Positions 37,057 to 44,907 of a DNA stretch of 64,000 bases are shown piece by piece. Numbering within the stretch: the first letter of the stretch is position 1; every line of letters starts with the position of its first letter. The notes below the pieces were generated by a model. It saw only the letters and a program-made list of their open reading frames with translations. It ran no database searches and was not told the origin of the DNA. Both the position numbers and the translations under genes were made by a program. This DNA is from an uncultured Paracoccaceae bacterium (GTDB lineage: Bacteria; Pseudomonadota; Alphaproteobacteria; Rhodobacterales; Rhodobacteraceae). The stretch lies in the NCBI GenBank assembly GCA_947489325.1, contig CANLDA010000004.1, forward strand, positions 62,001-126,000, in the 5' to 3' direction.

Positions 37057-37512
37057 ATGCTTGATGATCTCGATAGGCGCATACTGCGTCATTTACAGGC
37101 GGACCCTGTGCAATCGTTGCCTGATCTTGCTGACAGAATCGGACTGACTTCTTCACGCTTGTCACGCCGTTTGGACAAATTGCGCGAAAGTGGTGTGATA
37201 CGTGGCCAACATGCGGTGATTGATTGGCGTGCCTTGGGGTATTCGGTCGAGGTGTCGTTGCGTGTGACATTGGACAAGACCCAGACCCGCGCCTTTGACG
37301 AATTTATCGAGGCGGCACGCGATATTCCTGAGGTGATTGAAATTCAAACCTTTCTTGGGCGTGTGGATGTGCGCCTTTCTGTGATTGCGCGTGACATGCC
37401 GCATTATCAGGATATTTACCGCACGCGCATTCTGATCCTGCCACATATCAATGACATCGAGGCCCTGATGCATGTGGCACGGATCAAATCGGACGAAAGA
37501 CTGCCGATATGA
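37057..37512 (+). CDS. Lrp/AsnC-family transcriptional regulator (first of a coupled pair)
   Basis: The 151-residue protein has an N-terminal AsnC-type HTH (LDDLDRRILRHLQADPVQSLPDLADRIGLTSSRLSRRLDKLRESGVI) and a C-terminal RAM ligand-binding domain. ATG 37057 is used; the longer reading frame has no family support. Its ATG-containing end overlaps the next lrp gene (ATGA). It is divergent from ilvC, so branched-chain amino acid control is a fair inference, not shown. Confidence 0.9.
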   Translation: MLDDLDRRILRHLQADPVQSLPDLADRIGLTSSRLSRRLDKLRESGVIRGQHAVIDWRALGYSVEVSLRVTLDKTQTRAFDEFIEAARDIPEVIEIQTFLGRVDVRLSVIARDMPHYQDIYRTRILILPHINDIEALMHVARIKSDERLPI

Positions 37513-37967
37513 TCGACATTGATGACATTGACCGCAGTCTTTTGTGTGAGTTGGCACGTGATGTGACGCAAAGCGCCGGGGCGTTGGGACGGCAGTTCGG
37601 ATTGTCGCAACCTGCGACGTGGCGACGGATCAAACGCTTGCAGGATGCCGGGATTATTGCCGGGCGTAAACTTGATCTGGATCGCGAAAAGTTGGGATTT
37701 GGGGTGACCGTGTTTTTGGGGGTGAAGCTGGCCACCAAAGGGCGCATCAGCCTTGAAGATTTTGAACACGCAGTTTCAGCCATTCCAGAGGTGCAGACCG
37801 TGGAGCACGTGCTGGGCATGTATGATTATCGTCTGCGTGTCACCGCCCGCGACATCGCTGATTTTGAACGTGTGCTGCGCCGCCGGATCATGACACTGCC
37901 CGGGGTAGGGGATGTCGAGGCCAATGTCCTGCTCAGTGAAGAGAGGCGCCCCGGTCCTTTAACCTGA
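37509..37967 (+). CDS. Lrp/AsnC-family transcriptional regulator (second of a coupled pair)
   Basis: The 152-residue protein has an HTH (IDDIDRSLLCELARDVTQSAGALGRQFGLSQPATWRRIKRLQDAGII) and a RAM domain ending in TLPGVGDVEANVLLSEE. It differs clearly from the upstream paralogue, so it is not a recent duplication. Four-base overlap with that gene suggests equal synthesis and possibly mixed oligomers. No gene follows for about 175 bases. Confidence 0.9.
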   Translation: MIDIDDIDRSLLCELARDVTQSAGALGRQFGLSQPATWRRIKRLQDAGIIAGRKLDLDREKLGFGVTVFLGVKLATKGRISLEDFEHAVSAIPEVQTVEHVLGMYDYRLRVTARDIADFERVLRRRIMTLPGVGDVEANVLLSEERRPGPLT

Positions 37968-38143
37968 TATGGCGCATACCAATACTACGGATGTCGCCTT
38001 TCCGATATGTTGCCCTGTGTGAAAGCGGTATGAAAAAGCGAACAAGATTGGCGATTACGGCTTCGTTGTATGCAAAAGTAGACTTTGCCAATTGCTCATG
38101 CAGCGGCTAGCGGTGCTAGTCAAAGGAATTGAAGGAGGCCAAA

Positions 38144-39268
38144 ATGGCGCTTTTACAGAATATTGACCCAACAGGTCTGGATGAATTTTCGGTGGTCTTT
38201 ACTGATCGCTCTCTGAACCATATGTCAGCGTCGTTTCAGCAGGTGATGCTGGACGTCAATAGCCTGCTCAAAGAGGTGTATAATGCGGACGGCGTGGCAT
38301 TGGTTCCTGGTGGGGGCAGCTATGGGATGGAATCTGTGGCACGTCAGTTTGCCAAGGGTGCCAAGACGCTGGTTGTGCGCAACGGTTGGTTTTCCTATCG
38401 CTGGAGCCAAATCATGGAAGCAGGCGCTTTTGCCGCCGAATCTACGGTTCTGAAGGCACGCCAGTCGGGCAATGATGTGACCGCACCTTTCGCGCCCGCA
38501 CCAATCGAAGAGGTCGTTGCGAAAATTCATGAGGTCAAACCAGACGTCGTGTTTGCACCTCACGTTGAAACTGCCGCAGGTGTGATCCTGCCAACGGATT
38601 ATGTAACGGCTATGGCCGCTGCCGCTCATGAGGTTGGCGCGTTGATGGTTCTGGATTGCATTGCATCTGGGTGTGCGTGGGTCGACATGAAGGCAACTGG
38701 TGTGGATGTGTTGATTTCTGCGCCTCAAAAAGGGTGGTCTGCCTCACCATCTGCAGGGCTTGTGATGATGTCAGACCGTGCTTTGGCGCGTCTCGAAGAA
38801 ACAACATCAGACAGTTTCGCACTGGATCTGAAAAAATGGTATTCGATCATGCAGGCCTATGTGAATGGCGGTCATGCCTATCACGCGACAATGCCAACAG
38901 ATGCGTTGCGTGCGTTCCGCGATACCATGGTGGAAACCAAGGAATACGGGTTCGAAAAACTGCGCGATGCACAGTGGGCGCTGGGCAACGGCGTGCGTGC
39001 GATGTTGGCGGAAAAAGGCGTTAAGCCGGTTGCCGCTGATGGCTTTGGTGCGCCGGGTGTTGTTGTCAGCTTTACAGCCGATCCTGCCATTCAAAATGGC
39101 AGCAAATTTTCCGCGCTGGGCATGCAAATCGCCGCAGGTGTGCCTTTGGCATGTGATGAGCCAGAGGGTTTCATGACCTTCCGATTGGGCCTGTTTGGTT
39201 TGGATAAACTGTATGATGTGGACGCCACGATTGCGCGTTTGAAAAACGTGTTGGATCAGGTTCTCTGA
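38144..39268 (+). CDS. Class V PLP-dependent aminotransferase (alanine–glyoxylate/serine–pyruvate type)
   Basis: The 374-residue fold-type I enzyme has LVPGGGSYGMESVARQF as phosphate loop, the cofactor aspartate in LMVLDCIASGCAWVDMKATGVDV, the Schiff-base lysine in SAPQKGWSASPSAGLVMM, and the C-terminal FMTFRLGLFGLDKL. Family members transaminate small 2-oxo acids such as glyoxylate or act on alanine and serine. ATG 38144 has a strong GAAGGAGG upstream. Its end overlaps the convergent M50 gene by 13 bases. The exact substrate is open. Confidence 0.85.
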   Translation: MALLQNIDPTGLDEFSVVFTDRSLNHMSASFQQVMLDVNSLLKEVYNADGVALVPGGGSYGMESVARQFAKGAKTLVVRNGWFSYRWSQIMEAGAFAAESTVLKARQSGNDVTAPFAPAPIEEVVAKIHEVKPDVVFAPHVETAAGVILPTDYVTAMAAAAHEVGALMVLDCIASGCAWVDMKATGVDVLISAPQKGWSASPSAGLVMMSDRALARLEETTSDSFALDLKKWYSIMQAYVNGGHAYHATMPTDALRAFRDTMVETKEYGFEKLRDAQWALGNGVRAMLAEKGVKPVAADGFGAPGVVVSFTADPAIQNGSKFSALGMQIAAGVPLACDEPEGFMTFRLGLFGLDKLYDVDATIARLKNVLDQVL

Positions 39269-39963
39269 TCATCTGACCCAATTGGGCGGCGCAGCGAAAC
39301 ATTGCTGTTGTCGCCCAACCCCCAGCATAGACAGGCGCAGATCACCACAAGGCTGATCGCCAGCCACACGCCCCCCCAAAACATCGTTGTGCCGCCGATT
39401 TCCTCGGCCAGCATCCATGCATCCGATTGCAGATGCGCGCGCGAAATTGTGTCGCTGAAAATATCAAGCGGCACATAGATCATACTGGTCAGACCAATCA
39501 GGCGCAGGATCAGATCATTCAAGTCACGCCATAAAAACCGGGCGATTGCGATCATTGCGGCACCTGTTACCCCACAAAACAGCAAGGCAAAGCCGTCACG
39601 CACATAAAGTGCAGTGCAAAGCAGGATAAGCCCCCCGAGTATCCCCAACATAAAGCGATCAAAATGGGTGCGCACTGCGATAACAAATAATGCCACCCCA
39701 AGAGCAAGCGATCCGACATACCCTGCACTAAGGGTGAGAAAACGATTGCCACCAAGCGACAGAACCTGCCCACCTTGTTGGGCATCGACTGTCAGGCTGA
39801 CCACGCTGCCGCCCGTCAAAACCGTGGCCCCTGCGTGGGACAGTTCATGCAGCAGCACGATCAAGATTTTCAAAGGGACCAGCGCTGGTGTCGTCCACAG
39901 TGCAATAATCAAACCGCTGAGCAACGCTATCTGCCAATGGGCTTTGATCCAGTGGATAATCAC
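39256..39963 (-). CDS. M50-family membrane metallopeptidase
   Basis: The 235-residue protein has about six membrane helices and the zinc motif HELSHA inside the first half (VLLHELSHAGATVLTGG), as in M50B proteins related to SpoIVFB. A later DLNDLILRLIG-type stretch may provide the third ligand. It is likely an intramembrane protease of unknown target. It overlaps the downstream end of the aminotransferase gene, and its own start overlaps the end of the UbiH-like gene by four bases, so the two minus-strand genes are coupled. Confidence 0.8.
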   Translation of the reverse strand: MIIHWIKAHWQIALLSGLIIALWTTPALVPLKILIVLLHELSHAGATVLTGGSVVSLTVDAQQGGQVLSLGGNRFLTLSAGYVGSLALGVALFVIAVRTHFDRFMLGILGGLILLCTALYVRDGFALLFCGVTGAAMIAIARFLWRDLNDLILRLIGLTSMIYVPLDIFSDTISRAHLQSDAWMLAEEIGGTTMFWGGVWLAISLVVICACLCWGLGDNSNVSLRRPIGSDDQRT

Positions 39964-41159
39964 CGTGCGCCCAATCCCATCTGCATTAGGGTTTTTCGCA
40001 CTGGACCAAGGGAATAAAGCGCGTTTAACCCCATCGCACGCGCATCTCGGAGCGGGCGAGCGGACATCATTGATGCCCGATTGAGCATATCAATGCCTTT
40101 TACGCGTAACGTCACCTCTGTGTGGCGCTTGCGGTGATATGTGTCCAACATCTTGGCATCCCCAAGGTTTGCAGGATCAGCCTTGGCCAAGTCCAGTAAA
40201 ACCCGCATATCGCCCAGTGACATGTTCAAACCTTGTGCGCCAATTGGGGGCACCACATGCGCGGCCTCTGCTACCAATGCGATGCGCTGTGCACTGAGGC
40301 GAGGGGCAACTTGGCTGATGATGGGCCAAATGGTGCGGCGTGATGCCAGCGTCAGAGGGCCAAACAGCTCGCAACTGCGTTCTGTCATTGCGGCCTCGAA
40401 CGCGGGTACAGGCAGGTCGTATAGGTCTTGCGCACGCGGCCCGCGCTCCATCCAGACCAGCGCCGATGATGGGCTGCCTTGGTAATCGGGCAGAGGCACA
40501 AGCGTAAATGGCCCACCAGTGCGGTGAATTTCTGTGGAGACATTTTCATGCGGTACCGGATGTGTCACCGCAAAGGCCAGCGCCTTTTGTCCATAGCGAA
40601 TGGTTTTCACCGGAATTCCAGCCGCTTCGCGCATGGGGGAATGGCGCCCGTCTGCGGCGATAACCAGTTTGCAACGGGTTTGGCTGCCATCGCTCAACCC
40701 AACACGGGCCTCGGCTGTGCGGGTGAACAGGTTGGTTGTCGATACACCAAGCCGCAGATTGACGTTGGGCATGTCTGTTAGCGCAGCCATCATCTCACGT
40801 CGCAACAGCCAATTGGGAAGGTTCCACCCAAAGGGTAAATCCGACAGATCGCTTGCGTTGAAATCTTTGACGATACGCGGCTTGGGTTCGGCACCGCCTG
40901 CATCCACGATACGCATGATTTGCAAAGGTGCGGCGTGGTCTTCAAGGCGTGCCCAAAGACCAGCCTCTTGCAACAATCCGCGCGCGGGTTGCAGGACCGC
41001 CGTGGTGCGCAGATCGGCACCTTCTTCATCGCGAGTTGTGATTGGTGGAGTAGGGTCCACACATTGCACCGAAAACCCGGCAGAGGCAAAAGCGGCGGCT
41101 GCGGTTAACCCGGCAATGCCACCGCCGGAAACGAGAATATCATAAAACTGATCTGTCAC
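39960..41159 (-). CDS. UbiH/COQ6-family FAD-dependent monooxygenase
   Basis: The 399-residue flavoprotein hydroxylase of the ubiquinone-biosynthesis type has the dinucleotide motif VSGGGIAGLTAAAAFASAG, the DG motif in AADGRHSPMREAAGI, and the AEAAHVVPPIGAQGLNMSLGDM motif near the FAD pyrophosphate site. I prefer GTG 41159 with GGAG eight bases upstream; ATG 41186 is possible but extends into non-family sequence. It probably hydroxylates a ubiquinone precursor ring at the inner membrane; which position cannot be told. Confidence 0.88.
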   Translation of the reverse strand: MTDQFYDILVSGGGIAGLTAAAAFASAGFSVQCVDPTPPITTRDEEGADLRTTAVLQPARGLLQEAGLWARLEDHAAPLQIMRIVDAGGAEPKPRIVKDFNASDLSDLPFGWNLPNWLLRREMMAALTDMPNVNLRLGVSTTNLFTRTAEARVGLSDGSQTRCKLVIAADGRHSPMREAAGIPVKTIRYGQKALAFAVTHPVPHENVSTEIHRTGGPFTLVPLPDYQGSPSSALVWMERGPRAQDLYDLPVPAFEAAMTERSCELFGPLTLASRRTIWPIISQVAPRLSAQRIALVAEAAHVVPPIGAQGLNMSLGDMRVLLDLAKADPANLGDAKMLDTYHRKRHTEVTLRVKGIDMLNRASMMSARPLRDARAMGLNALYSLGPVRKTLMQMGLGAR

Positions 41160-41230
41160 GTGAGGACTCCAGAAAACCTGCCCCATAGTTAGGCAAGTTT
41201 TTGAGGATGTCCAAGCGACAACCTGTCCCG

Positions 41231-41473
41231 CTATCCGCGTGTGATTAGGATCAACACGACAAAAATCACCGGCACCAGACAGACGGCAGGAATGTAAAGC
41301 CCCGGGATGCCAAACAGCATGATGGAAATGCCCCAAAGCGACACAAATGCCAAAAGCGCATACCAGATGTTTTCCGGGCCTTTGTACATTAGGTCACGCG
41401 CGATCCAGCCGATGATCGGAACCATAAAGAACAAGCGCTGCCAAAGTGGGGGGCGGGGATGTATCGGTGCCAT
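41231..41473 (-). CDS. Small inner membrane protein of unknown function
   Basis: The 80-residue protein starts at ATG 41473, which has a clear AGGAGA site seven bases upstream. It has an amphipathic N-terminus (PLWQRLFFMVPIIGWIARDLMYKG) and two membrane helices. I do not recognise it beyond a typical small hydrophobic protein found near ubiH-like genes. The good ribosome site and clean hydrophobic pattern support it as a real gene. Confidence 0.65.
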   Translation of the reverse strand: MAPIHPRPPLWQRLFFMVPIIGWIARDLMYKGPENIWYALLAFVSLWGISIMLFGIPGLYIPAVCLVPVIFVVLILITRG

Positions 41474-41556
41474 ATGCGTCTCCTGTTTTGCAGGTATCGA
41501 TTTAGCGCAAAAAGATGCACATAAAATGTGCCATTTTGTCACTTATCCCAAAAGGG

Positions 41557-42207
41557 CTATACCAGTTTGTTCAGGAAGGCGGCCAAATCATCGGTGTGGT
41601 GGTGAATGTAAGGCGCGTCATGGGGCGTGGGTGCGACCAAAACCGTGCGCATTCCCATGTCATGCGGAGCTGCTAGATTGCGTTGATCGTCCTCAAACAT
41701 GGCGGCGTTTTGTGCTGTGATACCGTCGCGTTCAAAGATCGCCTCAAAGGCAGCGCGTTCGGGTTTAGGGCGATAATTTGCATGTTCCACGCCGTATATC
41801 GCATCAAACAGGTCTGACAAGCCGCGCGCCTCTAATACGCGTTCGGCATAAGAGGCAGACCCATTGGTGTAGACGATGCGCCGTCCCTCAAGGTCACGGA
41901 TCACGCTGGCAAGTTCCGGGTCTGGATCCAGTGGATCCATTGAAATATCGTGCACCGCCACGAGGTAAGGATCAGGATCAAGATCATGTTCGCGCATCAA
42001 CCCGGCGAGGGTTGTGCCATGCTCGGCCCAGTATTTTTGCCGCAACCTGTCTGCCTCGGGTTTGTCCACTCCCAGTGTGTTCATGACATAGGCGGTCATT
42101 TTCACCTCTATCTGGTCAAACAGACGCATGTGTGGTGGGTATAATGTGTTATCAAGGTCAAAGACCCAGGTGTGCACAGACTGAAAATGTGATTTTGGCA
42201 TGGCCAT
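41557..42207 (-). CDS. HAD-family pyrimidine 5'-nucleotidase
   Basis: The 216-residue HAD phosphatase has motif I FDLDNTLYPP, motif II VYTNGS, lysine in YRPKPERAAF and motif IV MFEDDQRNL. The spacing and HTWVFDLDNTLYP start match the SSM1/YjjG-like pyrimidine 5'-nucleotidases, which dephosphorylate UMP and CMP. The first ATG is at 42207; ATG 42201 two codons on is equally plausible. It is divergent from the GntR gene, with 93 bases between. Confidence 0.87.
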   Translation of the reverse strand: MAMPKSHFQSVHTWVFDLDNTLYPPHMRLFDQIEVKMTAYVMNTLGVDKPEADRLRQKYWAEHGTTLAGLMREHDLDPDPYLVAVHDISMDPLDPDPELASVIRDLEGRRIVYTNGSASYAERVLEARGLSDLFDAIYGVEHANYRPKPERAAFEAIFERDGITAQNAAMFEDDQRNLAAPHDMGMRTVLVAPTPHDAPYIHHHTDDLAAFLNKLV

Positions 42208-42300
42208 AACCTATGCTTTCGGGACGCATTTGCGCAATAGCGGGTTGAAAGAAATGCGCGGCCGTGCATAGTTTGCGCGCTATCGTGACAGGAGCCAAAG

Positions 42301-42939
42301 ATGGTACATTCCAAAGCGCCAAGCAAAGACGCCTATTCGATGATACTGGAAGCGATCGACGTCGGGGTTTATAAACCCGGCGATCGTTTGGTGGAAAGCG
42401 ATTTGGCCGAGCGATTTGGCGTATCGCGCACCCCGATCCGCGAGGCGTTGCAACGTCTGGAAACTCAGTCCTTGTTGGTACGTGATGGGCGCAGCCTTAT
42501 CGTGTCGTCCTTGGATCACAATCAGATGTCGGAACTTTATGTGGTGCGTATCGAACTCGAAGGGCTGGCGGCACGGCTTGCCGCGCGCCACGCTACGCCA
42601 GAGGAAACGCAGGTGCTGCGCGAGATGGTCACGACCGATGGCACCTTGGTGGATGATTCGGGTGCTTTGGCACGCGCCAATCGCCGGTTTCATAAACAAA
42701 TCCATCTGGCATCGCATAACAGATATTTGGTGCAACAACTTGATCTTGTGCATCGCTCCATGGCGCTTATGGCGACCACGTCGCTTGCTGTCGAAGGGCG
42801 GGGTCCGGTTGCTTTGTCAGAACATGATGCGATTGTCACAGCGATAGAAAACCGTGACGAAGATGCAGCCTATGCTGCGTTGAAAGATCATATATCCAAG
42901 GCATTCATCACCCGCCTGAAATCAGACCCCGACGCCTGA
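42301..42939 (+). CDS. GntR-family transcriptional regulator (FCD type)
   Basis: The 212-residue protein has an N-terminal GntR winged helix (YKPGDRLVESDLAERFGVSRTPIREALQRLE) and an all-helical FCD effector domain with likely metal-binding histidines (ANRRFHKQIH, LSEHDAIV, AYAALKDHI). A ribosome site (ACAGGAGC) precedes it. It probably regulates a catabolic operon not present here, or the divergent nucleotidase. Its last 18 bases overlap the 3' end of the convergent glycosyltransferase gene. Confidence 0.9.
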   Translation: MVHSKAPSKDAYSMILEAIDVGVYKPGDRLVESDLAERFGVSRTPIREALQRLETQSLLVRDGRSLIVSSLDHNQMSELYVVRIELEGLAARLAARHATPEETQVLREMVTTDGTLVDDSGALARANRRFHKQIHLASHNRYLVQQLDLVHRSMALMATTSLAVEGRGPVALSEHDAIVTAIENRDEDAAYAALKDHISKAFITRLKSDPDA

Positions 42940-44817
42940 GTACTGCGCATTACGGCCTTCGTCTGTTTGAGCGTGGGCCGTTTTGTCCCAGAAAAACGGA
43001 CGGAACACCAATTCCAACAAACCTTTATAAGCGGCAATCGTCGCCATAGGGAAATACAGCCCAAGTGTCAGAACCCATGGGATCAGGCGCGCACGCCCTT
43101 GGCCATGGATGGCATAAATCGGTACGACGATATCAATCGCTGCAACAAACAGAAAAAGACTCCACACCATCACAAAGTAGGTTTCTGGTAAGATTGCTTG
43201 AAGCGGGTTGGCATTGCCCAGAAGCGTGAGCCAAAAGCTCCAGATCAGAGGGGCAAGCAGGAATTGCGATAAGGTGGTCAGAAAGAAGATTTGAAATCCC
43301 CAAAATTTACGTGCGCCCAGTTGACGATAGAGCAGCACAGGCGCGCGCATATGGACGCAATAAGTGACCATGTACCCCTTAAGCCACCGAGACCGTTGGC
43401 GAATCCACGGCCAAAATCGGCAATTTGCCTCTTCTTGCGTGACGCTGTTGATCAATTCCGTGCGATAGCCATGTCGGGCAAGACGTATTCCCAAATCAGC
43501 GTCTTCAGTCACGTTATGGCTGTCCCATCCGCCCAGTTTTTCCAGCGGGTCACGACGAAAGAATACCGTTGTACCTCCCAAGGGAATCGCAAGCCCCAGC
43601 CGCGCAACACCGGGCAGCATCACCCGAAACCACGTGGCGTATTCCAATGTGAAACAGCGAGAGAACCAATTTGTATCGGGATTGTAATAATCCAAAATCC
43701 CTTGCAGACAGGCGACCTCGGCAGGGGCGCTGGCAAACCGATGGGCCACTTTTTCCAATTGATCTGGGGCAGGGGCATCTTCAGCGTCCCAAATGCCGAT
43801 GATGTCGCCACGACAAAAATCCAGCGCATAGTTCAGCGCCCGCGGTTTCGTCGTCACGCCGTCGCTTGTGGGCACTTCGATCATGCGCATCCAATGGGGC
43901 AAGTTGGTGCCTTGTATGGCGGCGTGGGTCAGGGTGTCTTGTTCCTCAACCACCAGAACGATATCCAGCAATGCCTTTGGGTAAGTCAGGCGTGACAGGC
44001 GTGAAATCAGGGCGGATACAATTTCGGGTTCTCTGAACAGCGGAACAAGAACTGACACACGTGGCAGTCGCGCCCCTTCCTTAAGTGGCGGGGTGGAGGG
44101 AAAGCTGTCTTTGGTCAGGCGTGCAAACAATGCTGCAAGTTTCAAACCCGTCGCAAAGACAAGAGTCACAATGGCCCAAATCATCAAGAGGGCAAAAATC
44201 TGCTGTGGAAATTGCCACGTGAAGGCACAGATTAAGGTGCACATCAACACGCAAACTGCCCATTGGCGCCCGGTCCAAATACTCCAGTGGCGGCAGCTTT
44301 CGGTGTCAGAAACTCGTGTTTCTGCGTTTTGTGTCAGTATCTTACGATGCGTTTGGGCGATATAATCTGCAACCTGCGTTTCGGAGGTGCAGGAAATCAA
44401 GGCACCGCGCAGATGGCTGGGCAAGGCCAGACGCAGTTGTGTCAGTCGATCCGGACGCCCCGTTGCCAGAACGATCAATCCCCCCAGTTTCATCCACGGA
44501 ATGACGTTGTGTTTCAGGCAAAATTCGGGTGGCAGCAGATGTGACAATCGCTTGTCCGGTGGGCTGCGGTCCAGATCTAAGTGCTGTGCCGTGTAATGCT
44601 CCGACAAAGTTTCCAGTGCTTGATCCTGTGTGATCCAGCCCTTTGAAACCAGAATCTCCGTCAAGGTCGCATCCCAGCCATATTGACGGTCCAACGCATA
44701 AAATAACTGCCAAGGCGTAATCACGCCCTTTTCTATGAGCCGCCGCCCGACTGAAACATGACGTTCTTGTGTGGAAACCGATTGGGGCGCAAATAGACGG
44801 ACGCCAAGATCGCTCAT
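42922..44817 (-). CDS. MshEN-domain family 2 glycosyltransferase, putatively c-di-GMP-responsive
   Basis: The 631-residue protein starts with an MshEN-like (GspE N-terminal) domain: two tandem motifs, VGRRLIEKGVITPWQLFYAL (23–42) and LTEILVSKGWITQDQALETL (52–71), resemble the c-di-GMP-binding repeats of MshE and NfrB. Two membrane helices (about 185–230) follow, then a processive-type GT2 domain with WDAED (343–347), TEDAD (437–441) and RQRSRW (473–478), then C-terminal membrane helices. It probably polymerises and exports a polysaccharide across the inner membrane. A perfect CtrA box lies 47 bases upstream. There is no clear ribosome site before ATG 44817. No partner polysaccharide gene is adjacent. 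Confidence 0.82.
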   Translation of the reverse strand: MSDLGVRLFAPQSVSTQERHVSVGRRLIEKGVITPWQLFYALDRQYGWDATLTEILVSKGWITQDQALETLSEHYTAQHLDLDRSPPDKRLSHLLPPEFCLKHNVIPWMKLGGLIVLATGRPDRLTQLRLALPSHLRGALISCTSETQVADYIAQTHRKILTQNAETRVSDTESCRHWSIWTGRQWAVCVLMCTLICAFTWQFPQQIFALLMIWAIVTLVFATGLKLAALFARLTKDSFPSTPPLKEGARLPRVSVLVPLFREPEIVSALISRLSRLTYPKALLDIVLVVEEQDTLTHAAIQGTNLPHWMRMIEVPTSDGVTTKPRALNYALDFCRGDIIGIWDAEDAPAPDQLEKVAHRFASAPAEVACLQGILDYYNPDTNWFSRCFTLEYATWFRVMLPGVARLGLAIPLGGTTVFFRRDPLEKLGGWDSHNVTEDADLGIRLARHGYRTELINSVTQEEANCRFWPWIRQRSRWLKGYMVTYCVHMRAPVLLYRQLGARKFWGFQIFFLTTLSQFLLAPLIWSFWLTLLGNANPLQAILPETYFVMVWSLFLFVAAIDIVVPIYAIHGQGRARLIPWVLTLGLYFPMATIAAYKGLLELVFRPFFWDKTAHAQTDEGRNAQYSGVGV

Positions 44818-44846
44818 GAAAAATACCCGCAGTAAATCTACGGGTA
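44818..44846 (-). terminator. Short hairpin with T-run upstream of the glycosyltransferase gene
   Basis: Read on the minus strand, TACCCG and CGGGTA (44841–44846 with 44824–44829) form a six-pair stem with an 11-base loop, followed by TTTTT up to the start codon region. It could end carA transcription just before this gene. It overlaps the likely promoter zone downstream of the CtrA box. Confidence 0.5.
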
Positions 44847-44863
44847 ACTTTCTCGCTTTAAGG

Positions 44864-44878
44864 TTAATCTTTCGTTAA
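44864..44878 (-). promoter_or_regulatory. CtrA binding site (TTAA-N7-TTAA)
   Basis: TTAA at 44864–44867 and at 44875–44878 are separated by exactly seven bases; on the minus strand it reads TTAA-CGAAAGA-TTAACC, matching the full CtrA consensus TTAA-N7-TTAAC. It is centred about 54 bases before the glycosyltransferase start codon. In alphaproteobacteria CtrA controls cell-cycle and motility genes. I saw no other perfect site of this kind in the window. Confidence 0.75.
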
Positions 44879-44907
44879 CCGAGATGAACGGAAAGGCGAG
44901 ACGCGAT

